This document shows, in pieces, positions 58,255 through 64,000 of a stretch of 64,000 nt of DNA. A program made the translations under genes and the position numbers. Source of the DNA: Lophium mytilinum (Eukaryota; Ascomycota; Dothideomycetes; Mytilinidiales; Mytilinidiaceae); contig MU004192.1 in assembly GCA_010093605.1 (NCBI GenBank), positions 66,770-130,769 on the forward strand, given 5' to 3'. Under the pieces are notes generated by a model. That model had not been told where the DNA came from. It saw only the letters and a list, made by a program, of their open reading frames with translations, and ran no database searches. How positions within the stretch are numbered: position 1 is the stretch's first letter; each line of letters starts with the position of its first letter.

Positions 58255-59471
58255 ATGTCTGTACCCGACTCCCACCCGGCACTCCTGTCATTCTGGAAGC
58301 AAAACTTGCTGGTTGAGTTGTAAGTTAGTCCCATTCGTGGGGCGCTGGCTCTAAATGTGCCCAGTTCCAAGCTACGCGTAGCTCGTCTGGACGGCATTTT
58401 CGTGAGCATCACGCCAGGCGATCCCGCGCTCTGGGTAGGCGTCATATTCGTTCGGAAAGGTATCTATCCTTGTGCGCTGTGCAGCTCTCCGAGTGCAAAA
58501 TTCTCAGCACCAATCCACCATTTCGGAGCCTGTCCGAGAAATCTGCAGCACCCACGCTCTCAGACCAAGTCAGCTAACGATCTCTTCACGCAGGGCCGTA
58601 CTCGCCAGCTGTTCTGCGGTTCCAGATCTCGTTTCCCCCCACGTATCCTGCATTGCCCCCGCTAGTGACGTTCTCGACCGATGTTTTCCACCCTCTCTTG
58701 ACCCCGTTGACCACCTACACCTACACAACTGGATCGTCAGAGACCGACACCGTAAGCGCGACCGACGAGGAGAGACTGCCCCCCGGCGGCTTCAGCCTAC
58801 GCCATGGCTTCTCGCACTGGTTTGGGCGGGCGCGGAGGAGTGCAGCTAGTTCGCGGAACGTCAGTGGGTCTGGCGTGGGGACCACTTCGCGGAGCGAAAC
58901 ACCAGTCGTGAGCGAGTCAAAGGGTGATAACGCGGTCGCAGGAGGCTCGTCCCTGTCGGTGGCACCTCGCGGAGGGGTGCCCGTAGCTGCAATTCTACGA
59001 TACGTCCAGTCGACGTTCAGCGATGAGGCGATATTGGATTCCATCCCACTGGAAGCTGCCGCAAACCCAGGCGCATACCATGCTTGGCGGACGTACCGAG
59101 CGGAGGCCTTGCACTCAAACATCACGCCACCGCCGACGTCCCCATCTGCAGAGTCCCATACCAGTAGCGTTGGAAGCGGTGGGCGGTCGGGGGACGCGGC
59201 AGGTGCGGCTCGAGCACGGCGGCCCGGGGAGTGGAACTGGGAGGGCGTCTGGGAGGAGCGTGTGAGAAAGGCGGTCAGAGCAAGCCTGTCTGAACCCGTC
59301 CTTTACGGAGGCCTGGGCGGAGGCGAAGACATGGTACGACAGATCTCGATTCCGTGACTTTTCGCAGTGGACTGATGTCGACAGATTCGCTTTCTGGACG
59401 CAGATGATGAGAGCATCACGAAGATGACGAAGCAAATGCAGGCACTCGTTGCGGTCTCGGGTGAGACCTGA
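58255..59471 (+). CDS. UBC-like protein without active Cys, FTS/AKTIP family (endosomal Hook complex type)
   Basis: CDS join(58255..58319, 58365..58459, 58594..59333, 59385..59471), 328 residues, all phases closed. The UBC fold is read across the exons: LLVEFSKLRVARLDGIFVSI, LWVGVIFVRKGPYSPAVLRF, ISFPPTYPALPPLVTF, STDVFHPLLTPLT. The layout WVGVIFVRKGPY...FHPL matches AKTIP/FTS, in which the active-site Cys is missing; none is seen after FHPLLTPL here either. A later helix, AAILRYVQSTFSDEAILDSIP with AANPGAYHAWRTYR, fits the C-terminal part of that family, and a Ser/Gly-rich insert lies between. Known relatives (A. nidulans FtsA, human AKTIP) link dynein to early endosomes through Hook proteins. 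The family call is strong; orthology is an inference. Confidence 0.82.
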
Positions 59472-59690
59472 AACAGCTTGAACCCTAGCTTACCCAGTAG
59501 CCACTAATACTGACGTTGAATGAATACAAGATTGACCATGGTGATTGCTAATGAGTTAGAGAAAGAGTAGACGTGCTTCTGGTGAGGCCGTTGAGTGTAG
59601 TGAATAAAGATGTAGATTTAGGTGGTTGAGAACTTCCCAACGTCAAGATTGAGCCAGGACTCAACTGCGGCAAGAGCCGTAGCTTCCACA

Positions 59691-60107
59691 ATGGGCAGCC
59701 ATCACTTTCCAGTCCCAGAGCCTCCTGATAAACAATCCCAGCTGCCATTTGTCCCATCCTTTGGTTTCACCCAACAGACGACAGCAAGCTTCGATATCAG
59801 ACCTCGTGCTCCCATTGCTGAGCATCCATCGGCCATGAACCCGCTCGCGCTTTCGACCCCCCAAGACGACAAAAGTCCAGCTCTACTTTTTCTGTCCGTT
59901 GCGCTGTTCGTATTCCTCCTCTGCTGCTCTGTTTTCATTGCCATAAAGCTGCACGCCCTCAAGAGCCAGACTTCACGGCACTCCTCTCCCGACACGCTTC
60001 GAGCCGGGAATCCTCCGGGCTTCCCACCCACGTCAAGCCGCCGTTCGTCTGATAGCTGGACGGATACGTCGTCCTCAGTTGGTCAAGAAGCTGCCTTATT
60101 TGACTAG
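59691..60107 (+). CDS. Small single-pass membrane protein of unknown function
   Basis: 138 residues from the ATG at 59691 (MGSHHFPVPEPPDKQ). Pro-rich N-terminus, one clear membrane helix (ALLFLSVALFVFLLCCSVFI), then a basic and Ser-rich tail (SSRRSSDSWTDTSSS). Not recognised. It ends only 36 bases before the ATG of the next gene in the same direction, so the two may be one gene joined by an intron I could not define, or a short upstream frame on a shared transcript. Confidence 0.45.
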   Translation: MGSHHFPVPEPPDKQSQLPFVPSFGFTQQTTASFDIRPRAPIAEHPSAMNPLALSTPQDDKSPALLFLSVALFVFLLCCSVFIAIKLHALKSQTSRHSSPDTLRAGNPPGFPPTSSRRSSDSWTDTSSSVGQEAALFD

Positions 60108-60143
60108 GCCCGAAACGGCTAGTCTCCGCTCGCACGACCAATC

Positions 60144-63110
60144 ATGATCCTTCATTCCAGCCCTCACCAACTACAACCTCAACCTCTCCACCTCGTCAAG
60201 CAAACGCCCGTGAGAGGATTCAGACGGCGGCCTACGTCTCGCAGACCATCAGACGCCCATTCGTATCCGCAAGAGGCATCTCAGTTCAGGCTAGCCTCGT
60301 CTACTCGGGCTTCGCCAGCATTCTCAGTCCCATCCCCTATCAATGCATCCGGTGTGATTACGGCTACCAATCGTGGTACGTTCGGACTCGAAGCACAAGA
60401 TATAATCAGCCAAAAGCCTAGCGATACCCCGCTCAAGGTTCGCAAAGTACGGGGCCGTGGAGCATCTAGATCCGACTCGGCGCAAAGCATTGCCAGCAAC
60501 TCTTCTTACGCAAATCCTACTAATCCTATATCTTCTTACGCAACCCAAGAGCCCCATGCGGTAACTGTATGCAGGTCGATGCAGTCCCTCCCGAGGTCCT
60601 CCAGTGTCTCCCTGGAGAACTCCGACCCCAGTTTGCACAGTCAAGCAGTACAATCTACCAGTACGCTTGGGGAACATTCAAACACAATATCTGGTGGTCA
60701 GATCACTCCAAAGCAGACTACGAGTTCGCCAAGGATAACTCCAAAAAGACGCACGTCAACGAAAAGAAGAGTCCTTACGAGAATGCTTGGAGGCTTTCAG
60801 ACAAAGTCGAAAACTCCACCTCGGCAACGCAGCGGTCAATCTGAGAGCAGTCTTTCTCGTAGGCTTTCGGGCAAAAGCGAATCCACTGACACGAGCTGTT
60901 CCAAGAGCCCCACTACCGTTGCTCAATCCACCAGTACACTGATAACCAACCAGTCGAGTTACAATCTACTCGAGAGGTATTTCCTCTCCCCAGCACACAG
61001 CTATGCTAGGGAATCACACTGTGAAAGGATTCTACCGACAGTGACTAGTTTCTAGTCTTTATTCTTACTACAGCAACACATTCTTTGCTACGGAATTATG
61101 TTAACATCACTTTCAGTCCGCGAACACCAAAAAGCGACCGTGTTACTTCCGCACCTCCGCCTTCGCCTTCAACTCCAAGCGATGTCGGATTGTCAAATGC
61201 TGGCAATGCCCATTCGCAATCCGTCCCTCCTTTCAACAAGCCTGAATACCCACCTCTACTGAACTTGGAGCTGAGCTTCATCGCCGAGGTAGAGAGCCTT
61301 GATTGCAAAACGGAGAAAACTATATGGGTAGCCATAGAAGGGAAGGGAGCAGCTGAGCCTCCTATATCTGGGGCTAGGAAAAGGCTACTCGGACTCGATG
61401 TTGTCATAGTTATCGACAATTCGTAAGTTAGATTATTCTCTCCGAGCCATGCCTTGCGTGAGAAATATCGCCAACATCTGCAGTCATACTTCCTCTCAAG
61501 ACTGTCTCGACAACGCACACAAAAATGTCATCGTTCTGGCAGAGCTATTGAATCGTCCCAACGATCGACTCGCGGTATTTTGCACGCATTGCCAGCACCG
61601 GGTCCAGGATTCAGAAAGTCTCACCGGATGCCACCTGCACCCTCTCCAGGAGCCGTGCGTGCAAGCTTTGAGAGAGGAGCTACAGTCCATCAAAGACCGT
61701 CCGATACGGCCCTTCAGACGTTCCCCGCCACTTGACGAGATTGTCGGTGCTGCTATACGAGTTCTCGCTCAGTCGGCTAGCTCGAGAATGGAATCATTGC
61801 GGGACGGCGCAACTCATGTTTTCGTGTTCTCTGCTGCACCTGCAGAGTGCTTCCGCATAATCCCGGACTTTCCATATGTCCACATTCACCTTGTTAACCC
61901 GAGCTCGATTCCATTCCCCTATCAGCAAGCGTCACGAGGAGCCTGGATAGTGCCAACGCTTATCACCGAACTAGTCAATTGGAGCACCTTGAATTTGGAC
62001 ACATACGAGGACGTTTCAGATCGGCTGCGACAGACTGTTCTCCATGCAAGGCACGGTGCTATTGTAGGCAATATGACAGACATCAAACTCAAGATGACAC
62101 AAAAGCCAGGGTGCCGTATCGACGGCGTGGTCGGAGAATTGTCCAAGACATTCCTTAGACATGATCAAAGGTTTGCCTTGGTTGCTCGCCTGAGGGTGGT
62201 TATGGCGTCGACGGGGATACCAGTACCTCAGACTTCACCCGACTCAAAAGAAACAGCACAGTCTAGGCTTGAGGATGCCATGGCTGAGCTAGAAACGTGT
62301 CTTGGAGAGGTTGAGGTGCCCCTTTTCACCGTCCAAGCCACCTATCGGCACTCTCTCTTGCCAGACCACAGCTCCATAGTCACAGAACAAACTTACAAGA
62401 TCCTCAAGACCGATAGCACCGCTCTTTGGGGTTTGCCAACTCCTGCTACTATCTCACCGCACACCGATTTCGCGAAGACGGAACTTTACAAGCGTCTAGC
62501 ATTCTTCATAGCAACTAGGAGTACACCGGAAGAAGCGCTTCAAGAGTTGGACGCCTTCTTCAGACCCATTCATCGTGGTGCTGCTTGTCCGGAGTTTGTC
62601 AGCGCTGTTCGCAACGAGCTCCATCACCAGCTCTTGGCCATTGAGTATTGCGCAAACACCGCATCGCCGACGAAGCTGTCCTCCACCACGTTAGAAAATC
62701 CTTTCCCCTGCCTCGGTCGCTTCTCTTTCGAGGCAAACGAAAGACAGCAAACTTTCGCGCTCGGCCTAGAGCTCTCCCGGGGTCGCTCTGCCTCGGACTC
62801 TCCAGCAACGGTTATTCACCAGCGTACCACAGAGCGCATCACCGAACACACCGAGCCGGATTCCTCCGTGGACGAGGCGGCGCAAATTTGGAGGCATATG
62901 CGCAGAGACTCAAAGAGCCGCCGTCGGCCGCCGAATGGGTCGCATGAGAGTCTGGAACGAATACAGTCTACGGATGATCATCTGAGGGAGCTGAGGAAAA
63001 GAGCGATCCAGAATAAGAGGAGTATTGGCGCGGATACGCTGAGGAGCCTGAGTTTGGCGTTGACGATTCCAACGACACCGGAGAGTGGGGGATCTGCACC
63101 TTGGCTTTGA
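60144..63110 (+). CDS. Von Willebrand factor A-type domain protein with long disordered N-terminus
   Basis: CDS join(60144..60976, 61117..61422, 61484..63110), 921 residues, all phases closed. The first 340 residues are Ser/Thr/Pro/Arg-rich and probably disordered (ITPKRRTSTKRRVLTR). At about 372 begins a vWA-like fold: LLGLDVVIVIDNS joins HTSSQDCLDNAHKNVIVLAELL, with a MIDAS-like Asp-x-Ser-x-Thr. Then come DRLAVFCT, ATHVFVFSA and further beta/alpha strands. The C-terminal part (RLRVVMAS, WGLPTPA, LYKRLAFFIATRSTPEEAL) resembles the beta-rich half of other fungal vWA proteins. Function unknown; it could be a scaffold or ubiquitin-system cofactor. No signal peptide. Confidence 0.75.
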
Positions 63111-63664
63111 GAGGAGGATAATATAGGTGTCAGCATCGCATGTCCCTATCCCAACGACTCTAGGCGTATCGGGTGGTTCTCTCGGAGAGACATAAGGCTT
63201 AGGCCTTCATCGTTGTGGAAAACATAGGTAAGCATTATTTCCCTATTGCTTTGCCAAAAGGTCTTCGCGGGGAGGAGCTGTGACAAGCGGGTGGTATACC
63301 ACAGCATATAGAAAGACACGGCATCACGTGTTGTCATAAAGCCCCCTCCATACTATCAATTGGCTCAAGAAGGGTACATCCCTACCCTCAATACACATTT
63401 TGTTCAGCAGGCTTCTTCCCGCCATCATCATATGACGGCTTCCTCCAGTTCTGTTTGCGCTGCACTGAACGTGTGTGAGCGTTCCAAATGCTACGAGCCA
63501 CTTCCTCCACACTACTTGTGTCTAACAATCTACAACAAGCGGTTTGAGCTGTACAAACCGCCAATCAATCCCTCTTAAAAACACGGTCTGCTCTCACCGT
63601 TGCTGAGTCACACTCTTCCCATCCCATTCAGTTCCTTGACCCTTACCCTAAGAGATCACGCACA
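63111..63664. other. Promoter region of the right-edge gene
   Basis: About 550 bases without a supported gene. C/T-rich from 63590, consistent with the leader of the gene starting at 63665. Confidence 0.4.
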
Positions 63665-64000
63665 ATGTCGACCGGCTCCTTTAATTTCCCGAGTGACAAA
63701 TCGAAACCTGATCCCCCTACCAAGGGCTCCGGGACTCCCAAACCGGAGCGTACAACACCAGCGAACGAGCCTCCCGCTCCCTCCCCCCAAGTCGGCAGAG
63801 AAGCGACGCCGCACAACGATGTGAAGTTTGCACCGAACGATGCCGAGGCGGAGGCGCCCAACACCCCGAATGACGCTCTGCAGTCTGTTGTCGACCGAGC
63901 TGCAACGCCGCATCCGAGTAAGCACAAGAAGTCGCCGCCTTCAGCGGAAAAGGAGCGGATGCAGAAAGTGGTTCGGAGGGATTCTCCAAGCCCGGAAGCT
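63665..64000 (+). CDS. Pro-rich protein, 5' part only (cut by window edge)
   Basis: 112 codons open from the ATG at 63665 (MSTGSFNFPSDKSKPDPPTK) to the right edge. Rich in Pro, Thr, Ala, Asp and Lys, predicted disordered, with repeated ATPH and TP motifs (REATPHND, RAATPHPS) that could be proline-directed phosphorylation sites. The opposite-strand frames over the same stretch are shadows. Family cannot be told from this part. Confidence 0.65.
   Translation, partial: MSTGSFNFPSDKSKPDPPTKGSGTPKPERTTPANEPPAPSPQVGREATPHNDVKFAPNDAEAEAPNTPNDALQSVVDRAATPHPSKHKKSPPSAEKERMQKVVRRDSPSPEA

Noticed and set aside
63643-63989. Three minus-strand frames at the right edge
   Set aside because: They mirror the plus-strand Pro-rich gene, which has a proper ATG and C/T-rich leader.

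Overview
The window looks like nuclear DNA of a filamentous ascomycete (Pezizomycotina). The support is: many genes broken by short GT-AG introns of about 45-100 bases; two Zn2Cys6 regulators; a fungal-type hybrid histidine kinase; secreted GH5, GH35 and peroxidase enzymes; and a fungal family that joins a CorA-like region to a C2H2 region. I saw no rRNA, tRNA, CRISPR array or convincing autonomous transposon. Gene models were built by hand from reading frames, splice sites and phase. Most close exactly in phase; the exceptions are stated in the entries.

Layout. 1-10,500: the 3' part of a secreted exo-beta-1,3-glucanase (minus), a many-exon GH35 beta-galactosidase (minus) and a secreted PAN-domain class II-type peroxidase (plus), which together suggest polysaccharide and plant-debris breakdown. 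11,600-15,600: a nine-exon gene fusing a CorA-like two-helix membrane protein to fungal C2H2 fingers. 16,500-22,300: a DHA2 transporter, an Asp/Glu racemase-like protein, a phytanoyl-CoA-type dioxygenase and an unknown protein. 23,300-28,300: a GAF hybrid histidine kinase and a small Cys-rich secreted protein. 29,700-33,800: the housekeeping pair SPB4 (minus) and DGK1 (plus), divergent.

34,270-34,480 holds a short terminal-inverted-repeat element. 34,800-39,500: a DHA1 transporter and a Zn2Cys6 regulator share a divergent promoter that contains a cluster of CGGAT repeats, which suggests the regulator may control the pump. 40,200-43,450: a second, large Zn2Cys6 regulator of the Ppr1 zinc-cluster type. 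44,570-45,760: a one-helix membrane protein of unknown role. 45,760-52,350 is gene-poor and carries minisatellites and imperfect repeats. 52,350-54,340: a third MFS transporter. 54,340-58,250: a GC-rich stretch without convincing genes, with a palindrome of about 725 bases at its heart. 58,255-63,110: an FTS/AKTIP-like UBC protein, a small membrane protein and a von Willebrand A-type protein. The right edge cuts an unknown Pro-rich gene.

The most unusual items are the CorA-C2H2 fusion (a possible membrane-held transcription factor), the large palindrome, the CGGAT array, a transporter whose reading frame cannot be joined by a GT-AG intron, a secreted protein whose GPI-like tail lies behind one in-frame stop, and a racemase with Ala at a catalytic position.
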